In this document: positions 9,168-16,934 of the stretch, piece after piece | Layout: the number at the start of each line of letters is the position of its first letter | Numbering within the stretch: the first letter of the stretch is position 1 | From: Actinomadura coerulea | GTDB lineage: Bacteria > Actinomycetota > Actinomycetes > Streptosporangiales > Streptosporangiaceae | Length of the DNA: 64,000 nt | NCBI RefSeq assembly: GCF_014208105.1 | Contig: NZ_JACHMQ010000001.1 | Location: 5,270,001 to 5,334,000 of the forward strand | Direction: 5' to 3' | The notes under the pieces: model-generated | What the model saw: only the letters and a program-made list of their open reading frames with translations | Database searches by the model: none | Told to the model about the DNA's origin: nothing | Translations under genes and position numbers: made by a program

Positions 9168-10291
9168 CAGTAGCCTGCACCCGCTCCCGGCTGGCCAGGC
9201 GGCGGGCTGCCGGGGAACCGGCCCCCGGGATCGCCGGGCGGGGGGCCGGCGGGCGGCATGCCGCCGGGCGCGCCGTGCGCGCCGCCGGCGGGAGTGCCGA
9301 CGGGCGTCATGGACGCCACGTACCGGGGCCACTCCTCCACCCAGTTGCGGCCGAGGTCGTCGACGAACGAGCCGGGCGGCGGCGTGACGCCGTGCGCCGC
9401 GCACCACGCGCCGGGCGCGTGCATGCCGGCGCGGATCAGCCCGTTGCTCGGCATCTGCTGCGGCGGGATCGGCGGCAGCTTGCCGGGGTCGTGGCCCATC
9501 TTCGCCTCGGCCTCCAGTTCGGACTCGTCCTTCTCCTCGGACATGCCGATCGGGCCGATCTTGCTGGCGTTGAGGAACTGCCGGACGACCGGCTCCTCGC
9601 TGGACAGCAGCATCTCCCGCGGCCCGAACATCGCCAGGTGCCGCTGGTACAGCAGGCCGATGTTGTCCGGGAGGGTGCGGGCGGTGTTGATGTCGTGGGT
9701 GACGATCAGGAACGTCGCGCCGATCTGCGCGTTGAGGTCGATGAACACCTGGTTGAGGAACGCGGTGCGGACCGGGTCGAGGCCGGAGTCCGGCTCGTCC
9801 ACCAGCAGGATCTCGGGGTCCAGGACGAGCGCGCGGGCGAGGCCGGCGCGCTTCTTCATGCCGCCGGAGATCTCACCGGGAAGCTTGTGCTCGGCGCCGA
9901 GAAGACCGACCAGGTCCATCTTCTCCATGACGATGCGCTTGATCTCGGACTCGGACTTCTTGGTGTGCTCGCGGAGCGGGAACGCGATGTTGTCGAACAG
10001 GTTCATGGAGCCGAACAGGGCGCCGTCCTGGAACAGGACGCCGAACAGCTTCCGGGTCTCGTAGAGCTGCGATTCGGGCAGGTACGGCAGGTCCCGGTCG
10101 CCGACCCAGATGTGCCCGCGGTCGGGCTTGAGCAGCCCCACAAGGGACTTCAGGAAGACCGACTTTCCGGTACCGGACGGACCCAGGAGAACGGAGATCT
10201 CACCTGCGGGAATGGTCAGCGACACGTCCTGCCAGATCACCTGGCGGCCGAAGGACTTCGTCAGGCCCTCGACTCTGATCTCGACGCCCAC
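9167..10291 (-). CDS. mkl: Mkl/MceG ABC transporter ATPase
   Basis: 374 residues, GTG start at 10291 with an AAAGGTGA ribosome-binding site. Walker A GPSGTGKS (about residues 38-45), signature SGGMKKR, Walker B EILLVDEPDSGLDP and the switch His (VTHD) are intact. It powers the Mce importer. The last roughly 110 residues are an unusual Pro/Gly-rich extension with a conserved-looking core (FVDDLGRNWVEEW). In M. tuberculosis mkl also lies just beyond rplJ-rplL but away from mce operons; here it heads one. Confidence 0.95.
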   Translation of the reverse strand: MGVEIRVEGLTKSFGRQVIWQDVSLTIPAGEISVLLGPSGTGKSVFLKSLVGLLKPDRGHIWVGDRDLPYLPESQLYETRKLFGVLFQDGALFGSMNLFDNIAFPLREHTKKSESEIKRIVMEKMDLVGLLGAEHKLPGEISGGMKKRAGLARALVLDPEILLVDEPDSGLDPVRTAFLNQVFIDLNAQIGATFLIVTHDINTARTLPDNIGLLYQRHLAMFGPREMLLSSEEPVVRQFLNASKIGPIGMSEEKDESELEAEAKMGHDPGKLPPIPPQQMPSNGLIRAGMHAPGAWCAAHGVTPPPGSFVDDLGRNWVEEWPRYVASMTPVGTPAGGAHGAPGGMPPAGPPPGDPGGRFPGSPPPGQPGAGAGY

Positions 10292-10330
10292 TCGTCACCT
10301 TTCGTCCAGGCCGGGGGAATCCCGAACCAA

Positions 10331-10347
10331 TGAGCGAGTAGCACTCA
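10331..10347. promoter_or_regulatory. Palindrome upstream of mkl
   Basis: A 17-bp imperfect palindrome TGAG...CTCA with an inner GAGT-AGC-ACTC, 40-56 bp upstream of the mkl start. Its size and symmetry fit an operator for a TetR- or GntR-type regulator; mce operons are commonly controlled by such proteins. Binding is inferred only. Confidence 0.35.
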
Positions 10348-10353
10348 GGCTCT

Positions 10354-10407
10354 TTCTGTCGTCACACCGCGCTCTGTCTCCACGCCGCGTTCTGTCGTCA
10401 CACCGCG
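10354..10407. repeat. Three tandem 18-bp repeats upstream of the mce operon
   Basis: Units 10354-10371, 10372-10389 and 10390-10407. Units 1 and 3 are identical (TTCTGTCGTCACACCGCG) and unit 2 differs at a few positions. The repeats lie 63-116 bp upstream of mkl and could be a multi-copy protein-binding site (iteron-like operator) or slippage. Confidence 0.85.
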
Positions 10408-10421
10408 TGTCCGCCGCATTG

Positions 10422-10435
10422 CTACCGTCCGGTAG
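10422..10435. promoter_or_regulatory. Palindromic operator-like site CTACCGTCCGGTAG
   Basis: A perfect 6-2-6 palindrome (CTACCG TC CGGTAG). TACCG/CGGTA half-sites are typical of actinobacterial TetR-family operators. It lies about 131 bp upstream of mkl, so it may control the mce operon. Confidence 0.4.
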
Positions 10436-10829
10436 GCGTGACGGGTGCCACTACCGTAGCGGCCCCCCGTCCAAATGGAAGGGGTTGCGCCCCAGATCAG
10501 CGGCTAAATGCGACGTCGTAAGACAATCGTTACTTACGGCGCCTATGAGACTAGTGGTCCAAGAACCGGAGCCTCAAGAGCGGGGTGCCGGGGGACGGCC
10601 GCGACCCTGCGGCCCGCCGCACTGCGGGGACGCGAGCGGCCGGGTGTGGCCACAGCGTCAGACGGGACGCTACGCCGCGGGCGGGAAGCCGCACAACCCG
10701 CCGGGACACACGGTTTCCCGCAGGTGTTTGTCACCTCAGCACAGAAATCGGACCCTTCCGGCACCGTCGCTCCACGTTCCGCGACAAGACCGCCCAGTCG
10801 AGCGCCGAAGACGAGCACCGGGAACGCAG

Positions 10830-10866
10830 AAGGAGGCGGCCACCCCATCGGGGTGACCGCCTCCTT
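10830..10866 (-). terminator. Terminator of rplJ-rplL
   Basis: Stem AAGGAGGCGG/CCGCCTCCTT with inner CACCCC/GGGGTG and one mismatch, starting 45 bp beyond the rplL stop. GC-rich hairpin without a long U-run, as is common in high-GC actinobacteria. Confidence 0.75.
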
Positions 10867-10910
10867 CGAGAGCGGTGGAGCCGCGCGGGCTCCGGAGCTC
10901 TGGAGCGTCG

Positions 10911-11297
10911 TTACTTGACGGTGACCGAGGCGCCGGCCTTCTCCAGGGCCTCCTTGGCCTTGTCGGCCGTCTCCTTGTTGACCTTCTCCAGCAGCGGCTT
11001 GGGGGCGCCGTCGACCAGGTCCTTGGCCTCCTTGAGGCCGAGGCTCGTCAGGGCGCGCACCTCCTTGATGACCTGGATCTTCTTGTCGCCGGCACCCTCG
11101 AGGATGACGTCGAACTCGTCCTGGACCGCGGCCTCCTCGCCACCGGCCGGGGCGCCGGGGGCGGCGGCCACGGCCGCGACGGGGGCGGCGGCCTTGACGT
11201 CGAAGACCTCTTCGAACTGCTTCACGAACTCGGAGAGCTCGAGAAGGGTCATCTCCTTGAAGGCGTCGAGCAGGTCGTCGGTGCTGAGCTTCGCCAT
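10911..11297 (-). CDS. rplL: 50S ribosomal protein L7/L12
   Basis: 128 residues, normal length. N-terminal dimerisation domain (MAKLSTDDLLDAF), Ala/Gly-rich hinge near residues 38-55, and the C-terminal domain with the EIKKVVR-equivalent KIQVIKEVR and LGLKEAKDLVDGAPK. Stalk protein that recruits translation GTPases. It follows rplJ by 54 bp and shares its L10-leader-controlled transcript. Confidence 0.98.
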   Translation of the reverse strand: MAKLSTDDLLDAFKEMTLLELSEFVKQFEEVFDVKAAAPVAAVAAAPGAPAGGEEAAVQDEFDVILEGAGDKKIQVIKEVRALTSLGLKEAKDLVDGAPKPLLEKVNKETADKAKEALEKAGASVTVK

Positions 11298-11351
11298 GAT
11301 GATTCCTCCGCTATGGCTTGTGATCTGGGGTGGTATGGAACCGCGGGTTGC

Positions 11352-11915
11352 CTACTCGGCGGACGCCTCGGCGGCGGGTGCCTCGGCGGTCTCGCCCTCG
11401 GCCTCGCGCTTGGCGCGCAGCGCCTCGGCGAGCTGGGCGGCCTGCGTCGGCAGAGCGTTGAACAGCGCGGCGGCGTTGGCCATCGAGCCCTTCATCGCAC
11501 CGGCCAGCTTCGCGAGGAGCACCTCGCGCGACTCAAGGTCCGCCAGCTTGGTGATCTCGGCCGCGTCCATCGACTGACCGTCGATGAAGCCGCCCTTGAT
11601 CACCAGCATCGGGTTCGCCTTGGCGAAGTCGCGCAGGCCCTTGGCGGCCTCGACCACGTCGCCGCGGACGAACGCGATGGCCGACGGGCCTTCGAGCAGC
11701 TCACGGAACTGCTCGTCGACACCGGCCTCGTTCGCGGCGCGCTTGGTCAGCGTGTTCTTCACCACGCGGAACCGCGCGGTCTCGCCGAGGTTGTCGCGCA
11801 GCTCCTTGACCTGCGCGACGGAAAGCCCGCGGTACTCGGTCAGCACGGCGCCGTTGGAGCTCTCGAACTCGTTCTTGAGCTCGGCGATCGCCGCGTCCTT
11901 GTGGGCCTTGGCCAT
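11352..11915 (-). CDS. rplJ: 50S ribosomal protein L10
   Basis: 187 residues from the ATG at 11915 (GGAAGGAGGG ribosome-binding site); the frame is open further upstream but that part is the L10 leader. Contains the L10 RNA-binding N-domain (EYRGLSVAQV, VVKNTLTKRAA) and the C-terminal helix that binds L7/L12 dimers, ending in an Ala/Glu-rich tail. In this family L10(L12)n binds its own mRNA leader and represses translation. Confidence 0.97.
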   Translation of the reverse strand: MAKAHKDAAIAELKNEFESSNGAVLTEYRGLSVAQVKELRDNLGETARFRVVKNTLTKRAANEAGVDEQFRELLEGPSAIAFVRGDVVEAAKGLRDFAKANPMLVIKGGFIDGQSMDAAEITKLADLESREVLLAKLAGAMKGSMANAAALFNALPTQAAQLAEALRAKREAEGETAEAPAAEASAE

Positions 11916-12136
11916 AGCCCTCCTTCCGATTACCTGGGTGGTCCGATCCACGCCGCAGTCCACGGACGAACTGGGGCGCCGATCCACCAAAAAACGCCCC
12001 GGCGCAGGCGCACGGGGCGTCCAGGCACGGCACGGAGGCCATGCGGGGAAGCTCTCGTCTCACCTACGCAGGCCGCCCGAACTGAGTCGGGTCCTTCGGT
12101 CACCTCGCGGGAGGTGACGACCGGCGGTCTTCGGCA
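11916..12136 (-). ncRNA. L10 ribosomal protein leader (autoregulatory 5' UTR)
   Basis: The roughly 220-nt leader of rplJ includes a hairpin GTCACCTC/GAGGTGAC and the conserved GCGTAGGTGAGACGAGAGC stretch found in L10 leaders, followed by an attenuator-type hairpin. L10-L12 binding to this RNA represses rplJL in other bacteria. The 5' end is estimated from the promoter at 12143-12171. Confidence 0.8.
11989..12019 (-). terminator. Intrinsic attenuator in the L10 leader
   Basis: GC-rich stem CGCCCC...GGGGCG (minus-strand reading) followed by six Us, about 75 nt before the rplJ start. Its position inside the leader suggests that rplJL is controlled by transcription attenuation. It is unusual among the terminators of this window in having a real U-tract. 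Confidence 0.75.
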
Positions 12137-12142
12137 TCGGAC

Positions 12143-12171
12143 AGCATACGTGCCCTGGCCAACGAGGCCAA
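12143..12171 (-). promoter_or_regulatory. Probable rplJ-rplL promoter
   Basis: Minus-strand -35 TTGGCC (12166-12171), 17-bp spacer, -10 TATGCT (12143-12148). Good match to a housekeeping sigma-70/HrdB promoter, placed just upstream of the L10 leader. Confidence 0.6.
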
Positions 12172-12186
12172 ATCGGCGGACAGGGC

Positions 12187-12220
12187 GAGGGACCGCGCCC
12201 CGGGCGGGGCGCGGTCCCTC
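12187..12220 (-). terminator. Terminator downstream of the 12240-13121 lipoprotein gene
   Basis: Perfect 15-bp stem GAGGGACCGCGCCCC with a 4-nt loop, 20 bp past the stop codon. It separates the lipoprotein transcript from the rplJ promoter. Confidence 0.8.
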
Positions 12221-12239
12221 GGTCGTGCTCAGGCCTGGA

Positions 12240-13121
12240 TCAGGCGCCGCCGGGCAGGCCCCCGCCGCTGCCGAGCCGGCTCATGAGCTCGCCGAAGTCC
12301 GTGACCTGGCCGGCCGGAGGCTCGGTGACCTGCACCGGCTTGCCGAAGTCGCGGTACTTCATCGTCATGGTCATGTCGCCCTGCGTCGACTCCGTGGACT
12401 TCATCGTCATCTGGCGCGGCAGCTGCTGGCCGTCCACCCACAGGTCGAAGTGCATGGCCTGGAGGCCGGTCGTGCCGAGGCTCTTGCGGTAGGCCTCCCG
12501 CGTCTCCGGGGAGAGCTTCGCCACCGCGTCCTCCATCCGGTACGTGCCCGTGTAGTGGGTCGTCTCGACGCCGTCGACCGTCTCCTTGCCGACCTCGCGC
12601 ACGTCCTTGGACGCCGTCAGCATCTTGGTGTTCTGCACCGGGTCCATCTGCCGGGACTGCTGGAGCAGCTCGTCGATGTTCATCCCGGACTTGGCGCCCA
12701 GCTCGTCCAGCGAGATCTTGATCCAGGGCTTGGACCCGCCGCCGAGCTGGGACAGCATCGGCATCTTCATGTACATGGTCCGGCCGACGAGCCGCTGCTC
12801 CATGCCGGGCATCGGCTTGCCCGCGACCGTCATCTGCCCGAAGTTCATGCTGTAGGCCAGGTCGGGCTTCGTGCGGTACTGCATCGTGCCGTTCATCGAC
12901 ACGTCGCCGGTCGACGAGCCGGTCGACTTCATCGTCAGGTCGGCCTGGAACGAGTCGATCTGGCCGGTCTTCTCGGCGGCCTTGCCGAGGACCTGCGCGG
13001 CGGACAGCCGCAGCCCCTTGCCGGCGTCGTCCACCGTCTTCCCGGCCTCGCCGAGGCAGCCGGTCAGCGAGAGGGCGAGGCCGGTGGCCAGCACCGTGCC
13101 GGCCGCGAAACGACGGATCAT
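12240..13121 (-). CDS. Lipoprotein of LppX/LolA-like fold (putative)
   Basis: 293 residues. Signal peptide with lipobox LTGC at residues 19-22. The rest repeats a pattern seen in LppX/LprG/LolA-like lipid-binding lipoproteins: KSTGSSTGDVSMNGTMQYR, GRTMYMKMP, ETVDGVETTHYTGT. Related to the next gene (13212-14063), sharing the VETTHYTGT/VKTTHYAGT and LWVDGQQLPRQ/LWTDGDNLPRK segments. Probably an envelope lipid carrier or membrane-stress lipoprotein; exact function unknown. Confidence 0.8.
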   Translation of the reverse strand: MIRRFAAGTVLATGLALSLTGCLGEAGKTVDDAGKGLRLSAAQVLGKAAEKTGQIDSFQADLTMKSTGSSTGDVSMNGTMQYRTKPDLAYSMNFGQMTVAGKPMPGMEQRLVGRTMYMKMPMLSQLGGGSKPWIKISLDELGAKSGMNIDELLQQSRQMDPVQNTKMLTASKDVREVGKETVDGVETTHYTGTYRMEDAVAKLSPETREAYRKSLGTTGLQAMHFDLWVDGQQLPRQMTMKSTESTQGDMTMTMKYRDFGKPVQVTEPPAGQVTDFGELMSRLGSGGGLPGGA

Positions 13122-13211
13122 CAGGGGGATCTCCTTGCTCTCCTTGGCACCCGAGGGGTAGGGCCCGAACGGTACATCAGACGCAAAAGACCCCGCTGAG
13201 GTTCACCGTTC

Positions 13212-14063
13212 TCAGTTGCCGCCGAGCGCGCCCGGGAGGGACAGCTGCCCCACCTGGTCGGACGGAGGCGTGTTCACCTTGAACGACTTGCCGTAGTCGC
13301 TGTAGAGGACGGTCACCGAGCCGTTCTCGCCGTTCGAGCCGGTCGCCTTGGAGACGAGCTTGCGCGGCAGGTTGTCGCCGTCCGTCCACAGGTCGAAGTT
13401 GATCTTGCCGTTGGCGCGGTCCTTCGGCAGCCACTGCTGGACCTTCGCGCGGGCCTGCGCGTCGAGCCGGTTCAGCGCGTCCTCGACGGTGACCGTTCCG
13501 GCGTAGTGCGTCGTCTTGACGCCGTCGACCGTCTCGGTGCCGACCCTGCGGGCGTCCTTGGAGCCGGTGAACATCTTCGTCTGCTCGGCCGGGTCCACCT
13601 TCTGCACCTGGTCGACCACGCCCCGGACGTCGAAGCCGGTCCGCTGCGCCATCTGGTTCACGTCGACCTTCACCCACGGCTTGCCGCCGCTGACGAACTG
13701 CGCGAGCTGCGGGACCTTCGCGTACAGCACGTTCCCGGTGAAGACGGCCTGGCCCTTGGCGCCCGGCACGCTCTGCCCGTTCTGGCTGAAGTCGTCCAGC
13801 TTCGCGCTGAACTCCAGTGACGGGCGCAGCCGGAACTGCCCGTTGGCGTGGACCTTCCCGCCGCCGTCGCCGGTTCCCGTCACCGTCAGGTCGGCCTTGA
13901 ACGTGTCGGTCTTGCCGGTCTTCTCGGACGCCTTCAGCAGCGCCTGGTTCGCGCTGAGCTTCATGTTGCCGGTGTTCTCCGACCCGTCCCCGTTGCATCC
14001 GGACAGGAGGAGGGCGGCGCCCACTGCGGTGCCGCCGGCCGCGACCACAAGTCGTCGGTTCAT
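13212..14063 (-). CDS. Lipoprotein of LppX/LolA-like fold, paralogue of 12240-13121
   Basis: 283 residues. Signal peptide with lipobox LLSGC near residue 22. It has the same architecture as its downstream neighbour: TGTGDGGGKVHANGQFRLR, a GNVLYAKVP strand, VDGVKTTHYAGT, and a final strand VTVLYSDYGKSFKV. The pair is a tandem duplication; GC and codon use match the core genome. Substrate unknown. Confidence 0.8.
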   Translation of the reverse strand: MNRRLVVAAGGTAVGAALLLSGCNGDGSENTGNMKLSANQALLKASEKTGKTDTFKADLTVTGTGDGGGKVHANGQFRLRPSLEFSAKLDDFSQNGQSVPGAKGQAVFTGNVLYAKVPQLAQFVSGGKPWVKVDVNQMAQRTGFDVRGVVDQVQKVDPAEQTKMFTGSKDARRVGTETVDGVKTTHYAGTVTVEDALNRLDAQARAKVQQWLPKDRANGKINFDLWTDGDNLPRKLVSKATGSNGENGSVTVLYSDYGKSFKVNTPPSDQVGQLSLPGALGGN

Positions 14064-14225
14064 GAGGGTTGAGCCTCCCTTGTCGCCCTGCTGGTGTTCC
14101 CAGTCTCTTCGGGCGTTAACGGAGGGGCATCCCCCGGTGGTACGAATGGCCCCCCGCCCGGTACGACCAACGGCGTAGCCGCTCCCTGAGCCGACGTCGG
14201 GGTGATCCGGTCTTCCCGGCCCGCG

Positions 14226-15098
14226 TCAGCGGTAGGAACCGAAGGTCATCGACCCGGACAGCCCCGCGGCGGGCCCCTGGGCGCTGAGGCCGATCGTGGT
14301 CGGGCGGGCCTCGCCGTCGGCCAGCAGGTCGAGCCCGCATCCGGTGTCGTCCGGCACCCACTTGCGGAACGCGGCCACCGCGTCCTGCGGCAGCAGCGAA
14401 TACACGCCGCCCATGAGCGCCTGCGCGGTGAAGCGCGTCAGCCCGGCGGCGTCCGGCTCGCTCGCCGTCATGCCGGGCAGCGTCCCGATCATGAAGGTGA
14501 ACTGCTGGGGGTCGGAGCCGTTCTGCAGGCTGCCCAGCTGCGCCGGGGTCAGCGTGGACCGCGTCCACTTCTGCCCGTCGTAGCCCTTGAGCGTGCTCCC
14601 CTGGACGATCACCTTCTGGGTGACCTTGGACAGCTCGCCGCCCTTCATCGTCTGCGTGACGCCGGTGGCGGTCATCGCGAACTTCGGCCACAGCGTGAAC
14701 GAGGCCGTCTCGGTGGCCTGCTGGTAGTCGCCGCCCGACCCGACCGTCACCTTCAGGTCCGTCTTGCGGGTGAAGGAGTGCAGGCTGGGGCCGGGCTGGG
14801 GCGGCGCCGTCGGCAGGCCGTGCGCGGCGCCCCCGCTTGCGGGCGTGCGCGCGCCGGGACGCGCGCTCGCGCCCGGGGCGGCCCCCGGCGCGCCGGGCGT
14901 GCCCGGGGTGACCGTGGCGGACGCGGCGCCGTTGGGGTTGGCGGGGTCACGCTGGGCCATCGCCGCGGAGGGGGGCAGCGCCGCCGCGTCCGTCGGCGAG
15001 TCGCCCCCGGTCTTCACCACCATCAGGATCGCCGTGGGCACGATGGCCACCGCGGCCACGGCGGAGATGGCGATGGCCCGATCCGTACGACGCTTCAC
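14226..15098 (-). CDS. Membrane-anchored LppX-like exported protein
   Basis: 290 residues, GTG start at 15098. An uncleaved signal-anchor (AISAVAAVAIVPTAILMVV) and a Pro/Ala/Gly-rich linker precede a beta-rich domain with FTLWPKFAMTATGVTQTMKG and GQKWTRSTLTP. Weak resemblance to the two lipoproteins downstream suggests a diverged third member. No lipobox. Role unknown, probably outside the membrane. Confidence 0.7.
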   Translation of the reverse strand: MKRRTDRAIAISAVAAVAIVPTAILMVVKTGGDSPTDAAALPPSAAMAQRDPANPNGAASATVTPGTPGAPGAAPGASARPGARTPASGGAAHGLPTAPPQPGPSLHSFTRKTDLKVTVGSGGDYQQATETASFTLWPKFAMTATGVTQTMKGGELSKVTQKVIVQGSTLKGYDGQKWTRSTLTPAQLGSLQNGSDPQQFTFMIGTLPGMTASEPDAAGLTRFTAQALMGGVYSLLPQDAVAAFRKWVPDDTGCGLDLLADGEARPTTIGLSAQGPAAGLSGSMTFGSYR

Positions 15099-15213
15099 GC
15101 GGGCAATTCAACACCAGGTTCCTCAGCGGTAACAAAACAATCAGATACCAAATTGTCCGGTTCTGGACTGCGAGACGCTTATCCGCCGGTTCAGGAGCCT
15201 TCGAGGTGGTCTG

Positions 15214-16755
15214 TCAGCTCGGACGGCCGGTCAGCTCGGCGCGGAGGGCGGCCTTGCGGACCTTGCCGGTCCCGGTGCGGGGCAGGGCCGCGACGAACTC
15301 CACGCGCCGCGGCGCCTTGAAGCCGGCGAGCCGGGCGCGGCACGCCGCCACCAGGTCCTCCTCCCGCGGCGGGACGCCGTCCGGGACGATCACCGCGCAC
15401 ACCGACTGGCCCCAGCGCGGATCGGGCAGCCCCACGACCGCGACCTCGCCCACCCCCGGCACCGTGCGCAGGACGTCCTCGACCTCGCGCGAGGAGACGT
15501 TCTCCCCGCCCGTGATGATCACGTCCTTGATCCGGTCGGCGAGGTACAGGCGACCGTCCCCGTCGACGCGGCCCGCGTCGCCGGTGCGGAACCAGCCGCC
15601 CGCGAACGCCTCGGCGGTCGCCTCGGGATCGTCCCAGTACCCGTCCGCGACCTGCGCTCCCCGGACGACCACCTCGCCCTGCTCGCCGGGCGGCAGCGGC
15701 GCCCCGTCCTCACCGACCACGGCGATCTCCGCGCCGTCGCCCGGACGGCCCGCCGACGCCGCCAGCTCCGGCCTCGCCGCCACCGCGGCGCGATGGTCCG
15801 CCGGGGACAGGAACGTCGCGTTGCCCGACAGCTCGGTCATCCCGTACCCCTGGTTCAGGTCGCAGCCGAGCACCGCGTCCGCACGGCGCAGCAGCGGCAC
15901 CGGCATCGGCGCCGACCCGTACGCGACCACCCGGACGGTGGCCCGCAGCGCCCCCAGCGCCGCCGGGTCCCCGTCCAGGTGCGCGAGCAGGTCCTCCAGC
16001 ATCGTCGGTGCGAGCGAGAGGTTCGTGACACCGTGCCGGCGCGCCGCGTCCACCAGGACCGCCGGATCGAACCGGCGCAGCACGACGGCGTGCCGCCGGA
16101 ACAGGTGATGCAGGATGACCTGGTAGCCCGCCACATGGCACAAGGGGAACGGCGTGCAGAACACGTCGTCCGGCAGCACGGGACGCCCCGACGCCGTCAC
16201 CGCCACTCCCGCCAGCAGGCTCCTGTGGGTGAGCCGCACGCCCTTCGGCCTGCCGGTCGTGCCGCTGGTGAACATCAGCCAGGCGACCTCGGCCGGATCC
16301 CGGTCGTCCTCCCGCGAGGGGGCCGGGCCGTCCCACGGCAGATCGGCGACGTCCACGAGCGGCGGGTGCCCGGCGGGAAGCCCGCCCTCCCGCTCCAGCC
16401 TCTCCAGCAGATCCGGCTCGCCGACGACGAGCTCGGCTCCGCTGCGGACGACCTGGTCGGCCCATTCGCGCGGATGCAGCCTCTGGTTGAGCGGCACGAG
16501 GATCCTGCCGTCGCGCGGAACCCCGTAGTAGGCCGCCACGTACTCCAGCCGGTTGTGCGCGAGCAGCGCCACCCGCGCCCCGGGCGAGCAGCGCCCGGAC
16601 AGATGGGCGCTGAGCGCGTCGGTCCGTGCGCGCAGCTCCTGGAACGTCCACGTCGTGCCGTCGACCGACAGGGCGGGGGCCTCGGGGGCCTCCTGCGCGG
16701 CCGCGTCGAGCACGTCGTACAGCCGGTGGACGTCCCGGTGCCGCGTCCCGTCCAT
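15214..16755 (-). CDS. AMP-forming acyl-CoA synthetase / fatty-acid-CoA ligase
   Basis: 513 residues from the ATG at 16755, preceded by GGGGATGTG; the much longer frame upstream overlaps rplA and is not coding. ANL-superfamily motifs: P-loop FTSGTTGRPKG (about residue 165), YGMTELSGNATF, FRTGDAG, hinge DRIKDVIITGGENV and the catalytic lysine in RTGTGKVRK near the C-terminus. Activates a carboxylic acid to the acyl-CoA through an acyl-adenylate. Substrate unknown. It is an insertion between rplA and rplJ in the usual ribosomal gene order. Confidence 0.9.
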   Translation of the reverse strand: MDGTRHRDVHRLYDVLDAAAQEAPEAPALSVDGTTWTFQELRARTDALSAHLSGRCSPGARVALLAHNRLEYVAAYYGVPRDGRILVPLNQRLHPREWADQVVRSGAELVVGEPDLLERLEREGGLPAGHPPLVDVADLPWDGPAPSREDDRDPAEVAWLMFTSGTTGRPKGVRLTHRSLLAGVAVTASGRPVLPDDVFCTPFPLCHVAGYQVILHHLFRRHAVVLRRFDPAVLVDAARRHGVTNLSLAPTMLEDLLAHLDGDPAALGALRATVRVVAYGSAPMPVPLLRRADAVLGCDLNQGYGMTELSGNATFLSPADHRAAVAARPELAASAGRPGDGAEIAVVGEDGAPLPPGEQGEVVVRGAQVADGYWDDPEATAEAFAGGWFRTGDAGRVDGDGRLYLADRIKDVIITGGENVSSREVEDVLRTVPGVGEVAVVGLPDPRWGQSVCAVIVPDGVPPREEDLVAACRARLAGFKAPRRVEFVAALPRTGTGKVRKAALRAELTGRPS

Positions 16756-16876
16756 CACATCCCCTTCGCCGACGATCGGCGCCGAATCTAGCGGCGCACC
16801 GGCGGGCGGGGCCGGCCGCGTCCCGCTGACCGCGACCCGGTGAGGCGGCCCGACTATCCACAACCTGTGGAAAAGC

Positions 16877-16911
16877 GAACAGGGCGCCCCCATCGTGGGG
16901 ACGCCCTGTTC
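16877..16911 (-). terminator. Terminator of rplK-rplA
   Basis: Stem GAACAGGGCG/CGCCCTGTTC with inner CCCC/GGGG, beginning 24 bp beyond the rplA stop. Confidence 0.8.
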
Positions 16912-16934
16912 GACGCGTTCGACGCCGGGCTCGA

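Larger units (their letters stand above)
10292..10829. other. Intergenic regulatory region upstream of the mce operon
   Basis: About 540 bp with no convincing gene. It contains two palindromes, a triple 18-bp tandem repeat (entered separately) and a relatively AT-rich inverted repeat CGTAAG/CTTACG at 10517-10538. Its minus strand must hold the mce promoter; no clear -35/-10 pair was found. The right end is the rplL terminator. Confidence 0.6.
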
